Assembly (NCBI GenBank): GCA_964440115.1
Contig: CAYTPV010000005.1
Coordinates: 248,001-312,000, forward strand
DNA length: 64,000 nucleotides
Reading direction: 5' to 3'
Source: JAEWWD01 sp964440115
GTDB taxonomy: Bacteria > Bacillota > Clostridia > Christensenellales > CAG-138
Shown: one piece after another, positions 1 through 8,742 of the stretch
Layout of the letters: each line of letters begins with the position of its first letter
Numbering within the stretch: position 1 is the stretch's first letter
Position numbers and translations under genes: made by a program
The notes under the pieces: generated by a model
Databases searched by the model: none
Told to the model about the DNA's origin: nothing
Seen by the model: only the letters and a program-made list of their open reading frames with translations

Positions 1-701
1 ATGCGGATGATGCCTTCTGAATCCGGTTTGGTCGTCAGCACGGCAAGCTCTAAAGCGTTGAGCGCGGCGCGGCAGTCGCCGTTGGCCATGCGGCTGATAT
101 GCTCCAAAGCGTCAGGATCGAGCGCTACATTGAGCTTGCCAAGGCCGCGTTCTTTGTCTGCGAGCGCGTTTAAAACAGCCTGCTCTATATCTTTCGTTAA
201 AAGCGGGTAGAACTGAAACACGCGGCAGCGGCTGACGATAGCGCCCGTCATGCTGATCATGGGATTTTCGGTGGTGGAGCCAATAAAGCGCAGTATGCCC
301 TTTTCCAAAGCGGGCAGTATGCTGTCGGACTGCGTCTTGTTCCAACGGTGGCATTCGTCGAGCAGAAGATAAGTCGGCTTGCCGTAGAGCGAAAGCCTGT
401 CCTGCGCCTGATCTATGATTTCGCGCACGTCTTTTACGCCGGCGGTGACGGCGTTGAGCTTCTCAAATGCGGAGTTGGTGGCGTTTGCGATGATGGAAGC
501 GAGCGTGGTCTTGCCCGTGCCCGGCGGTCCGAAGAATATGGTGGATTGCAGGCGGTCCATTTCGATGGCGCGGCGAAGCAGCCGCCCCGGACCCACGATG
601 TGCTGCTGGCCTATAAACTCATCCAGCGTACGCGGGCGCATGCGGTCTGCAAGCGGCGCGGCCTGCTGCCGCGCAGCGGAAAACAGATCCTGCTGATGCA
701 A
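1..701 (-). CDS. rarA: Replication-associated recombination protein A (RarA/MgsA), C-terminus beyond window
   Basis: AAA+ ATPase of the RarA/MgsA/WRNIP1 family, which acts at stalled replication forks. Reading the minus strand from a TTG at 701 gives an N-terminal sequence with MRPRTLDEFIGQQHIVGPG, a Walker A GPPGTGKTT at about residues 58-66, a Walker B LLLDECHRWN near residue 110 and sensor 1 FIGSTTENP. The TTG is preceded by GAGGTGG, and no ATG in frame would keep the conserved N-terminus. About 233 residues are inside the window; the helical and tetramerisation C-terminus lies to the left. The alcohol dehydrogenase gene ends 65 bp upstream on the same strand. Identification rests on the motifs and is firm; the non-AUG start is an inference. 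Confidence 0.88.
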   Translation of the reverse strand, partial: MHQQDLFSAARQQAAPLADRMRPRTLDEFIGQQHIVGPGRLLRRAIEMDRLQSTIFFGPPGTGKTTLASIIANATNSAFEKLNAVTAGVKDVREIIDQAQDRLSLYGKPTYLLLDECHRWNKTQSDSILPALEKGILRFIGSTTENPMISMTGAIVSRCRVFQFYPLLTKDIEQAVLNALADKERGLGKLNVALDPDALEHISRMANGDCRAALNALELAVLTTKPDSEGIIR

Positions 702-766
702 GTTCTACCACCTCAAAACCAAGTATACTCCCATGGTCGCCGTACGTGCAACAGCACATACCGCCG

Positions 767-1918
767 TCAACCGTTGTACGCCTTTTTGAACAGTTCTATA
801 TAACTTTCTTTGGTCATTTCGCGCGGATTGCTGCCGTTGGAACCATTCCTGACGGACATATCCGCGAGCAGTTCAAAATCATCGGGGTTCACGTTGAGCG
901 AACGCATGCCGGGCAGGCCGATTTCCCGCGAGAGGTTTTGAATATGCTCGATGCCCAGGTTGGCCGCTTTTTCATCGTCCTTTTCGTCAATGCCCATGGC
1001 GCGCGCGATACGGGCGTATTTATACGCCGCGTCGGGCAGGTTGTATTCCATGACATACGGCAGCAGTATGGAATTGCACAGGCCATGCGGCGCGTCATAA
1101 ATGCTGCCCAGCGCTTCCGCCATGCAATGAACCGAAGCAACATCCGCGTGGCTGAAGGATAGACCACCCAACAAGCTGCCCATCATCATCTGATCGCGAG
1201 CTTCAAGGTTACTTCCGTTTTTGACTGCTTCCACAATGCTGTTTGCGATATATTCTACCGCGTACAGCCCCGCCGCTTCCGCGATGGGTTCGGTACAGTT
1301 GGCCGTATAGCCTTCAATGGCGTGGGTAAGCGCGTCTATTCCTGTTGCCGCCGTAATCATGGGCGGAACAGTCAGCGTAAGCTCAGGGTCGATGATGGCG
1401 GTTTTGGCCGCGATCGCCGTGCTTTTGATGGTGAATTTGAACTTCTCTTTGGTATCCGTAATAACGGAAGAAAACGTCACTTCGCTGCCCGTTCCGGCAG
1501 TCGTCGGGATGGTCAGAAGCGGCAGGCAGTCGTCCTTGATTTTGCCTTTGCCCTGATAGTCGCGCACGCGCCCGCCCTGTTTTGCGAGCACCGCCACCGC
1601 TTTTGCGGCGTCGATGGGGCTTCCGCCGCCGAATGCGACAAGCGTATCGATATTTTGCTCCCGCGCTGCCTGTGCGCAGGCTTCCACATTATAGTCCTTC
1701 GGGTTGGCTTCTATTTCATTATAAATAACGTAATGGAAGGCTTCCCTCTCCAGCAGTTCGGTCAGCTTGTGCATGATCGCCGATTGAGATATGCCCTTGT
1801 CGGTGATGACCATGATGCGATGGGCGTTTAATGCTTTGAGCTCGTCGCCCAATGCGCCTAGGCTGCCGAACCCATAACGGATTTTGGTTGGGAGCAGAAA
1901 TTCAAAAGGATTGATCAT
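767..1918 (-). CDS. Iron-containing alcohol dehydrogenase
   Basis: Group III NAD(P)-dependent, Fe(II)-type alcohol dehydrogenase of 383 residues, the usual length for the family. The nucleotide-binding motif GGGSPIDAAKA is present near residue 90, and the four metal-ligand positions appear as D and H in GIDALTHAIEGY and two H in SVHCMAEALGSIYDAPHG (about residues 190-275). The start is placed at MINPFEF because AAAGGTGG lies just upstream; a longer reading frame to 1939 lacks a site. The substrate (ethanol, butanol, propanediol or glycerol) cannot be read from sequence. It stands alone between rarA and the divergent membrane protein, consistent with a fermentative role. Confidence 0.93.
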   Translation of the reverse strand: MINPFEFLLPTKIRYGFGSLGALGDELKALNAHRIMVITDKGISQSAIMHKLTELLEREAFHYVIYNEIEANPKDYNVEACAQAAREQNIDTLVAFGGGSPIDAAKAVAVLAKQGGRVRDYQGKGKIKDDCLPLLTIPTTAGTGSEVTFSSVITDTKEKFKFTIKSTAIAAKTAIIDPELTLTVPPMITAATGIDALTHAIEGYTANCTEPIAEAAGLYAVEYIANSIVEAVKNGSNLEARDQMMMGSLLGGLSFSHADVASVHCMAEALGSIYDAPHGLCNSILLPYVMEYNLPDAAYKYARIARAMGIDEKDDEKAANLGIEHIQNLSREIGLPGMRSLNVNPDDFELLADMSVRNGSNGSNPREMTKESYIELFKKAYNG

Positions 1919-1948
1919 ACAAACCACCTTTATATTCATTGCTATTCG

Positions 1949-1978
1949 ATTGTAACACGGATTGGCTTTCCCTGTAAG
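1949..1978 (-). promoter_or_regulatory. Possible promoter of the alcohol dehydrogenase gene
   Basis: On the minus strand a TACAAT -10 box (1949-1954) is 18 bp from CTTACA (1973-1978), about 30 bp upstream of the start codon. The -35 match is only fair. Confidence 0.4.
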
Positions 1979-2196
1979 GTCTGCATGGAAGATACCGGGA
2001 GAAAAGCGCGGCTTTTACTTGCTGTGTCAGTTGCACACAGAGCATCGAAGATTAGCAGATACGCAACCAGGGCAGACTCGTAAACGTATAAACTGTGACG
2101 ATGGTATGACATTGCAAAGAGAAAGCAAACAAGTCAGGCCCGCCTTGCGTGATTGCCGTGCGCATGATAGTATAAAGCGTATTTGGAGGCAATGCT

Positions 2197-3270
2197 ATGA
2201 AACAAAGCCTATGGAAAAAGCTGCTGCCGGTGCTTTTGCCCATCGCAGTGCTGGCGCTTATATTCGTGTTCGACCCGGACACGCGCAATCTCACACAAGT
2301 TATGAAGGCAGTTGATCCGCTGTGGTTTATCGCCGCGGTGGGCAGCATGCTGCTTTATTATTTCTTTGATACGCTCATGTTCCAGCTGGCGGCAAAATAC
2401 ATGGCGCTCAAGCATTCCTTTCCTGAAAGTTTGCTTACCACCATGTTCGGGCTGTTTTACAGCTCCATTACGCCGCTGCAGGCGGGCGGTCAGCCCGCAC
2501 AGGTGGTGCAGCTGCGGCGCTACGGCATCTCCGTGGGGCTTTCTACCTCTGTGCTCGTGCTCAAATTCCTGGCGTTCCAGTTGAGCATTACGCTGCTGGG
2601 CACGCTGGGTTTTATATTCCTGGGCAAAGATGTGCTGCAGGGCGGTGCAACCATGATGTTCTTTTACATCACGGGGTACCTGTTCTATTTCGGTACAGTC
2701 GTACTGTGCTTCCTCGCGCTAAAAAAGCCCGAATGGCTGCACGGCGTGGGGGATAAGTTCATCGATTTTCTCGCTCGCAGGCGTATACTCAGAAAACCGG
2801 ATAAGGTTACGGAGATTCATGCCACCTGGGAAAGCACCATCAACGAATACGGCCGCGCGGCGGGATTTGCGATGGGTGAGAAGTTGGGCATGTTCTATAT
2901 CTGGCTTGCTTCCATGGGCACGGCGATTTCCTATATGGCGGTGACGTATTTCCTCTATCGCGGTATGGGGTATTCGGGTTATAGCTTTGCATATATTGTG
3001 CTGCTGCAGTGCCTGCTGTATATCGGCGTGAGCTTCCTGCCGGTGCCGGGCGGCTCAGTGGCAAGCGAGGGCGGATTTTATCTCGTATTTTCCAAGCTGT
3101 TTGAGGGCGGTTCCCGCTTCCCGGCGGTGCTGCTCTGGCGCGGTATCACTTATTATCTGACGATACTGCTGGGCATGCTGGCGGTCATTATTGAAGGATT
3201 TCGCAGCAAGCGGAATCCGGGTCCTGAGCAGGAGAAAATGTCCGCGTCTGAACAGCCTTCGGAGGGTTAA
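2197..3270 (+). CDS. Flippase-like (UPF0104/LPG synthase TM domain) membrane protein
   Basis: Integral membrane protein of 357 residues with a basic N-terminus and about eight hydrophobic segments. The segment containing SSITPLQAGGQPAQV and the late PVPGGSVASEGGF resemble the lysylphosphatidylglycerol synthase transmembrane domain / UPF0104 family, whose members include the flippase half of MprF and many stand-alone proteins of unknown substrate. No cytosolic aminoacyl-PG synthase domain is attached, so lysyl-lipid synthesis should not be assumed. GGAGG lies 7 bp before the ATG. The next gene starts 1 bp after the stop codon, so the two are probably cotranscribed. Confidence 0.82.
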   Translation: MKQSLWKKLLPVLLPIAVLALIFVFDPDTRNLTQVMKAVDPLWFIAAVGSMLLYYFFDTLMFQLAAKYMALKHSFPESLLTTMFGLFYSSITPLQAGGQPAQVVQLRRYGISVGLSTSVLVLKFLAFQLSITLLGTLGFIFLGKDVLQGGATMMFFYITGYLFYFGTVVLCFLALKKPEWLHGVGDKFIDFLARRRILRKPDKVTEIHATWESTINEYGRAAGFAMGEKLGMFYIWLASMGTAISYMAVTYFLYRGMGYSGYSFAYIVLLQCLLYIGVSFLPVPGGSVASEGGFYLVFSKLFEGGSRFPAVLLWRGITYYLTILLGMLAVIIEGFRSKRNPGPEQEKMSASEQPSEG

Positions 3271-3271
3271 C

Positions 3272-4120
3272 ATGTATATCGCGGATGGCTGGAAGGATTA
3301 TGAACTGCTGGACGCAGGAGACGGGGATAAGCTGGAACGCTGGGGCGACGTGGTGCTGCTGCGTCCGGACCCGCAGGCCGTATGGCCCATTGGCGATACA
3401 GGAAGACCCCACGCGCGCTATATCCGTTCCAACACGGGCGGTGGGCATTGGGAATACGAGCGGACACTGCCGGAAAACTGGACGATCCGCTATCGTGATC
3501 TTTCCTTCATCGTGCGACCCACCGGCTTCAAGCATACAGGCTTGTTTCCCGAACAGGCCGTCAACTGGGATTGGATGCGCAGTCTTTTGAAAACCCGCCC
3601 CAACGCGCGCGTTTTGAATTTGTTTGCCTACACCGGCGGCGCAACCTGTGCCTGCGCAAAGGAAGGCGCGCAGGTGGTGCATGTGGACGCCGCAAAGAGC
3701 ATGCTCAGCTGGGCGAAGGATAATCTCGCCGAGTCCGGATTGGCAACAGCCCCCGTACGGTTCCTCGCGGACGACGCCATGAAATTTGTGCTGCGAGAAC
3801 AGCGGCGGGGCAGCCGGTACGACGGTATACTGATGGACCCGCCGAGCTACGGCAGGGGTCCGGATGGCGAACTGTGGAAGATCGAGCAGGATATTTTTCC
3901 GCTCGTGGAAGCGGCATCACAGCTTCTTTCGGACAAGCCTCTGTTTTTCCTCATCAATTCCTACACCACCGGCCTTGCGCCAGTGGTGCTCAATAATGTG
4001 CTGCGCGTGGCGCTGCAGGATACGAACCCGCGTGTCGAGGCGGCCGAACTGTGCCTGCCCATGCGGCGAGATAACCTGCTGTTTCCCTGCGGCGCAACGG
4101 GGAGGGCGTGGTGGCAGTGA
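3272..4120 (+). CDS. Class I SAM-dependent methyltransferase
   Basis: 282-residue Rossmann-fold methyltransferase. Motif I is NLFAYTGGATCACAKEGAQVVHVDAA at about residues 112-137, and the acceptor-side motif is GILMDPPSYGRG near residue 190. DPPSYGRG is typical of the COG1092/PF10672 group that includes 23S rRNA cytosine methyltransferases, so an rRNA target is likely but not shown. The ATG at 3272 follows GGAGGG in the tail of the upstream gene. It overlaps the start of the pseudouridine synthase gene, so two RNA-modification enzymes appear translationally coupled. Confidence 0.85.
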   Translation: MYIADGWKDYELLDAGDGDKLERWGDVVLLRPDPQAVWPIGDTGRPHARYIRSNTGGGHWEYERTLPENWTIRYRDLSFIVRPTGFKHTGLFPEQAVNWDWMRSLLKTRPNARVLNLFAYTGGATCACAKEGAQVVHVDAAKSMLSWAKDNLAESGLATAPVRFLADDAMKFVLREQRRGSRYDGILMDPPSYGRGPDGELWKIEQDIFPLVEAASQLLSDKPLFFLINSYTTGLAPVVLNNVLRVALQDTNPRVEAAELCLPMRRDNLLFPCGATGRAWWQ

Positions 4121-5466
4121 TCACGCCCGTCATACTCTACGAAGACAATCATCTGCTCGTCGTGGAAAAGCCCGTGAACCTGCCCGTGCAGGCGGACAGC
4201 TCCGGCGACGAGGATATACTTACCCTTCTCAAATCCTACATCAAAGAAAAATACAAGAAACCGGGCGAGGTGTATCTCGGCCTGTGCCATCGGCTGGACA
4301 GACCGGTGGGCGGCGCCATGGTTTTTGCGCGCACCAGTAAGGCAGCCGCGCGGCTGACCGCGCAGTTTTCTACAAGGCAAGCCGAAAAACGGTATGCTGC
4401 CGTCGTCGAAGGCAATCCGCCCGCAAGTGCCGCGCTGTGCGACTATATTCGTGCTTCCGAGCGCGAGGCGCGCGTGCAGGTTTCCGGCGAGCCCGTACCG
4501 GATTCAAAGCAGGCAAAACTTAGCTTCCGCACCATAGCCAGAGGGAACGAATGCGCTCTTCTCGATATTTCGCTGTCCACCGGCCGCAAGCACCAGATCC
4601 GTGCACAGCTTGCCGCGCACGGCTGGCCCATTCGATTTGACCAGCGCTATCATCCCGCACCCGCAAAGGGGCAGATCGCGCTGTGGGCGTATTCTCTCTC
4701 GTTCGATCACCCGACAAAAGGGGAGCGCATGCGCTTCTTTTCCAAGCCGAAAGGTGCGGCGTTTGCGGAATTTGATACGCAGATATCGGCACTTTGTGTG
4801 CGGGATATCTGCTATGCCGTATACGCGGATGATAACCTGCTCGTCGTCGCTAAGCGCGCGGGCGTGGAGGTCGCCGAGGCGGATGGGGGAGAAGCGTCCC
4901 TGCAGGTCAAGCTCATGCCGGTATTTGGCCCGCTGTACCCCGTGCACCGGCTGGACGCCAACACGGAAGGGCTGGTGCTGTTCGCGCGCACCGACGCCGC
5001 GGAAGCAGAACTGCTGGCCGCGATCAAAGAACAGCGCGTTGAAAAATACTATCATTGTATCGTGCGCGGTATGCCACGCAGGCAGCAAGCCGTATTAGAG
5101 GCGTATGCCGTTAAGGACGCGCAGGCGGGCAGACTGACGGTATACGACACGCCCGTTCCCGGCGCGGTCGATATCAAAACGGGCTATCGGGTGCTGGAGC
5201 AGGCCGACGGTATGAGCCTGCTCGAAGTACGGCTGTATACTGGCAGGACGCACCAGATCAGGGCGCATATGGCGCATGTCGGCTATCCCGTGCTGGGGGA
5301 CGATAAATACGGCGACCGTGAAGCCAACAAACAGGCGCATATGCGCAGGCAGGCGCTGCTCGCCGTGCGGCTGACGCTGCATTTTTCTTCGAATTCGCTT
5401 CTCGCCTATCTGGATGAAAAGACGTTCGAGTGCCCGTGGGAATTGACGCTGCCGGAAATGAAATAG
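4108..5466 (+). CDS. Tandem RluA-family pseudouridine synthase (two catalytic domains)
   Basis: One 452-residue frame carries two complete RluA-type domains. Domain 1 (about 1-220) has HRLDRPVGG and ends with GRKHQIRAQLAAHGWPI. Domain 2 (about 230-450) has HRLDANTEG and GRTHQIRAHMAHVGYPVLGDDKYG. Both retain the catalytic aspartate of the HRLD motif, so both could isomerise uridine in RNA. No S4 domain is seen. The start is one of three GTG codons (4108, 4111, 4117) behind GGGGAGGG; the last makes a GTGA overlap with the upstream stop, which suggests coupling. A repeat hairpin begins directly after the stop. The RNA targets are unknown. Confidence 0.88.
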   Translation: MVAVITPVILYEDNHLLVVEKPVNLPVQADSSGDEDILTLLKSYIKEKYKKPGEVYLGLCHRLDRPVGGAMVFARTSKAAARLTAQFSTRQAEKRYAAVVEGNPPASAALCDYIRASEREARVQVSGEPVPDSKQAKLSFRTIARGNECALLDISLSTGRKHQIRAQLAAHGWPIRFDQRYHPAPAKGQIALWAYSLSFDHPTKGERMRFFSKPKGAAFAEFDTQISALCVRDICYAVYADDNLLVVAKRAGVEVAEADGGEASLQVKLMPVFGPLYPVHRLDANTEGLVLFARTDAAEAELLAAIKEQRVEKYYHCIVRGMPRRQQAVLEAYAVKDAQAGRLTVYDTPVPGAVDIKTGYRVLEQADGMSLLEVRLYTGRTHQIRAHMAHVGYPVLGDDKYGDREANKQAHMRRQALLAVRLTLHFSSNSLLAYLDEKTFECPWELTLPEMK

Positions 5467-5541
5467 GTATCGGCTCATATTGAGCCGACGAAATATTTTA
5501 GGGGAAGGGAATGCAGCTTTGGCTGCATTCCCTTCCCCTAA
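5467..5541 (+). repeat. Family C intergenic repeat, copy 1
   Basis: The first hairpin TCGGCTCA-TAT-TGAGCCGA (5470-5488) begins 3 bp after the preceding stop codon. An AT-rich linker leads to a 20-bp perfect stem (5498-5517 with 5522-5541, loop TTTG). There is no T-run after the second stem, so it is not a textbook intrinsic terminator, although it may stop or protect the upstream mRNA. Confidence 0.8.
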
Positions 5542-5562
5542 CTCTTATCCGAAATATGGGTT

Positions 5563-5613
5563 CAAAGGGCCGTGACGGCCCTTTGCGGGGGTTCGGGGGC
5601 AGAGCCCCTGAAC
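5563..5613 (+). repeat. Family A intergenic repeat, copy 1
   Basis: The core palindrome CAAAGGGCCGTGACGGCCCTTTG at 5563-5585 (GTGAC centre) is followed by a GGGGC-AGA-GCCCC hairpin at 5596-5609. It abuts family C copy 1 and ends 7 bp from the sbcC stop codon. Confidence 0.82.
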
Positions 5614-5619
5614 GAATAC

Positions 5620-8600
5620 TTATCCTCCCGTATTCATCACAATCCTGCTGCCCGCGCTGGTTTTCTGCACGTAAATCTGGTTTTCGATGCGGCTTTTCAG
5701 CTCGTCCACATGCGAAATCACGCCAACGAGCCTGTTGCCGCCCGCCAAAGCGGTCAGCGCGTCCACGGCGCGCTCGAGCGCTTCGCTGTCAAGCGAGCCG
5801 AAACCCTCGTCCACAAACATCGCCTGCAATTGTATGCCGCCCGCGTAGGCCTGAATCACATCGGATAGCCCCAGCGAAAGCGAGAGCGCGGCAAGGAAGG
5901 ATTCCCCGCCCGAAAGCGTGCCCGCAGCCCTTGTTTTGCCGCTGTAATGATCCAGCACGTCCAACTCGAGCCCGCTCTGCATCCTCAGATCGCCCGCTTC
6001 GCGCCGCCGCAAAAGCTCGTATCGCCCGCCGGTCATGCCAACAAGACGGCGGTTTGCCGCTGATACCACACGGTCGAAAAAGCTCATCTGCACATACCGC
6101 TCAAATGTGATTTTCTGGCGGCTGCCCGAAAGCTCGCCGTTGGCGGTATCCGAAAGAGTCTTGCAGCTTATGTATGCCTGCAGAGCTTCATCGTGCGTTT
6201 TCTGTTTTGTTTGCAGCACGGTGCACAGTTCCGCGTTGTATTTACGCCGCTCGGCGGTTTCTGAAAGCTTCTGCGCAATCGCGTCTTTTTCGGTCTGCGC
6301 CAAGTCCAGCATTGCCTGCAGCGCGGCGGTATCCGGCGGTTCTTTGCCTTGCGCCGCCGCCTGCGCCTGCTTGAGCGCCGCGCGCGCTGCCTGCAGTCGC
6401 ACGCCGTATTCCTGCAGCCGTTCGCGTTCTTTGCGCACAAAGTCGGGTGCTCGCCATGCCGCGCGGTAAGCGGCCGAATCCATAAATCCTGCCGACTGAA
6501 GCGCCGCTAAATAAGCGTCTCTTGCAGCTTGCAGATCGCGCTGCGCATCGGGCAGTTTGGTGAAGGCCGTTTCGCGCACGGTTGTTACAGCGATGAGATC
6601 GCGCTCGCAATCTCTGTGTGCCTGTTCGCACGCTTCAAGTTCTGCGCGCATGGCAGTAAGCGCCGCCTGCTCCGTTTTGAGTGCTTTTTCTGCTTCTGCA
6701 GCGCTCGGGTAAGGAAGCGACTGGGAAATCATATTGAGCTGCGTTTGGGATTGGGTCAAATCCAGCTCATCCTGACGCAGTTCCTCGTCCAGTGCCGTTT
6801 CTTCTTTTTGCAGTTTTGTGAGCGCGCTTTGCGCATCGGTAAGCCGCTCTTGCAGCGCGTCGCGGCCAAGAAGCGCCGCTTCCGCCTGCCGAACGCGGTT
6901 CTTCAATTCGGTTTCCCGCTCCGCGGCTTGCTGCATAGCTTCCGCGATGCGCGGTTCCCGCTGCTGTTCCGGAATATCCTCGCCGAACAGTTCCGATATC
7001 GCCGCGTCATACTGCTTTAGCATGGCCAGTACAGTCGCGGACTGTGCTGCAGCGCTTTCGCTTAGAGCCGCCTGTTTCCTACGGTCCGCTTCCTGCGCAG
7101 CTCGCGCACGTTTCATGGCCTGCTCATCCGCCACATCGGGGGATAACTGTGCTTTTGAGGGGTGGTCTAAAGACCCGCAGACGGGGCAGGGAACACCTTC
7201 CGCCAGCGTCTGCGCCAATATGCCTGCCTGTGCGCGCAGAAACGAGACTTCGGTCTCCTGCGCTATCGCCGCGCTGTGCCGCGCCGCTTCTTCCGCCGCG
7301 AGATATTCCTGCTGCAGAGTATTCAGCTTTTCCGATTGTGCCCCAAGGCTGCGCATGAACTCGCATGCACGGTTTGCCGCTTCCCTGCTGGCGGATGCCG
7401 CCGTAAGCTGCAGCCGCATGGCGTCAATCGGCAATGCATCAAGCTCTGAAAGCTTTTCGCGCAGGCTTTCCGACTGTTCCTGCAGAGTCTGCGAGTCGGC
7501 ATGCACCTGCGTTTTTCTTGCGCGTTTGTGTTCGAGCGCACGCCGCGCGCTGTCTATGGACTCTGCAAGCCGGGTAAGATGCTCGAACATGGGCAGTATT
7601 TTCTGTATGCCCGTTACACGCTCCGCCGTCGCCTGCCGTTCCGGCTCCCGCTGCCGCTGCGCTTCGAGCGCGGCGGCGTGATCCTTCAATTCCGCGGCGA
7701 GCTCGCGCATACGCGTATCCGCCGCCAAAATTTCCTGATTGAGCGCCGCTTCGGCCTGCACTGCGCGCGCCGCAGCTTCCTCAAGCGGATTTATCTCCGC
7801 CGCGCGCTCTGCCGCGAGCAATACTTGCTTATCCGCCTGCATACGGGGCAGCAGCTCTTCGAGTTGTGTTAAATCTGTCTGCGCCGCCGTAAGCTGCGCA
7901 CTCAGACGCAAAGCGTCCTGCGCCACGGCCAGCGCGGCGTGCTGCGCGGCCAGCCGCTGTTCGGCTTGTTGCAGCGCACAGCGCTCGGTTTGTTCCTGTG
8001 TCGCATCGTCATTCAACAATAGTGCTAACTGTTCCGTAAACAGCCGCGAATCCGCTGCGGCAATTGCCGTGAGCGCAGCGTAACGGGCATCGGCGGAATT
8101 GGAGCGCACACTGCGCATACGCTGTTCCATATCGCGGCAAAGCTCCTGATATTGCGCGCCGCGCCGTACGGCGTTTTCCTTTAATAGCCTCTGCAGCGCC
8201 TTGTATCGGCCCGTCCCGAACACATCGCGGAATATTTCCTCCCGCTCCGTGCTCTTTGCAAGCAGCAGCCGCCGGAATTCTCCCTGCGCCAGCATGGCGA
8301 TCTGCAAAAACTGCCCTCTGTCCAGCCCCACGATTTCTTTGATACGCTTTGTCACCGCAGACGGCGCGGATACCACGGTCCCGTCGGGCAGATATAACTC
8401 CGCCTGCGGGCTTTTCTTTACCGTACCGCCGCCGCGCCGCGCGGGGCGTTCGTAACCGGGGCTTCTGCGCACGCGGTAGGTAAGCCCCCGCAGTTCAAAT
8501 GTGAATTCTGCGTAGGTTTCCGTCTCAAGCGCGGCATGCTGGCTTCGAAGCGACTCGGGGCTTCTAAACTCGCCGGAAGCTTCGCCGTACAGTGCGTAAG

Positions 8601-8742
8601 CGATGCCATCGAATATGGTGGTTTTGCCCGCGCCCGTATCCCCGCCTATGAGGAACAATCCGCTGTGAAGCTTGGAAAAATCCACGGTTTCTGTATTCGC
8701 GTAGGGGCCGAACGCGCAGAGCGTCAATGTGATTGGCTTCAT
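5620..8742 (-). CDS. sbcC: Exonuclease SbcCD, ATPase subunit SbcC
   Basis: 1040-residue SMC-like ATPase of the Rad50/SbcC type. Walker A GDTGAGKTT is at about residues 34-42. A long Ala/Gln/Glu-rich coiled coil follows and is broken at about residue 518 by the zinc-hook CPVCG. The ABC signature TLSGGESFLAALSLSLGLS is near residue 940 and Walker B AMFVDEGFGSLD near 975, followed by the H-loop VISHV. With SbcD it resects DNA ends and opens hairpins, which matters in a genome rich in long palindromes. The ATG overlaps the sbcD stop by 4 bp (ATGA), so the pair is translationally coupled. Confidence 0.97.
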   Translation of the reverse strand: MKPITLTLCAFGPYANTETVDFSKLHSGLFLIGGDTGAGKTTIFDGIAYALYGEASGEFRSPESLRSQHAALETETYAEFTFELRGLTYRVRRSPGYERPARRGGGTVKKSPQAELYLPDGTVVSAPSAVTKRIKEIVGLDRGQFLQIAMLAQGEFRRLLLAKSTEREEIFRDVFGTGRYKALQRLLKENAVRRGAQYQELCRDMEQRMRSVRSNSADARYAALTAIAAADSRLFTEQLALLLNDDATQEQTERCALQQAEQRLAAQHAALAVAQDALRLSAQLTAAQTDLTQLEELLPRMQADKQVLLAAERAAEINPLEEAAARAVQAEAALNQEILAADTRMRELAAELKDHAAALEAQRQREPERQATAERVTGIQKILPMFEHLTRLAESIDSARRALEHKRARKTQVHADSQTLQEQSESLREKLSELDALPIDAMRLQLTAASASREAANRACEFMRSLGAQSEKLNTLQQEYLAAEEAARHSAAIAQETEVSFLRAQAGILAQTLAEGVPCPVCGSLDHPSKAQLSPDVADEQAMKRARAAQEADRRKQAALSESAAAQSATVLAMLKQYDAAISELFGEDIPEQQREPRIAEAMQQAAERETELKNRVRQAEAALLGRDALQERLTDAQSALTKLQKEETALDEELRQDELDLTQSQTQLNMISQSLPYPSAAEAEKALKTEQAALTAMRAELEACEQAHRDCERDLIAVTTVRETAFTKLPDAQRDLQAARDAYLAALQSAGFMDSAAYRAAWRAPDFVRKERERLQEYGVRLQAARAALKQAQAAAQGKEPPDTAALQAMLDLAQTEKDAIAQKLSETAERRKYNAELCTVLQTKQKTHDEALQAYISCKTLSDTANGELSGSRQKITFERYVQMSFFDRVVSAANRRLVGMTGGRYELLRRREAGDLRMQSGLELDVLDHYSGKTRAAGTLSGGESFLAALSLSLGLSDVIQAYAGGIQLQAMFVDEGFGSLDSEALERAVDALTALAGGNRLVGVISHVDELKSRIENQIYVQKTSAGSRIVMNTGG

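Noticed and set aside
5498..5541. Textbook intrinsic terminator after the pseudouridine synthase gene
   Set aside because: The 20-bp stem is perfect but is followed by AACTCTTATCC, without a T-run, and belongs to a dispersed repeat; kept as a repeat instead.
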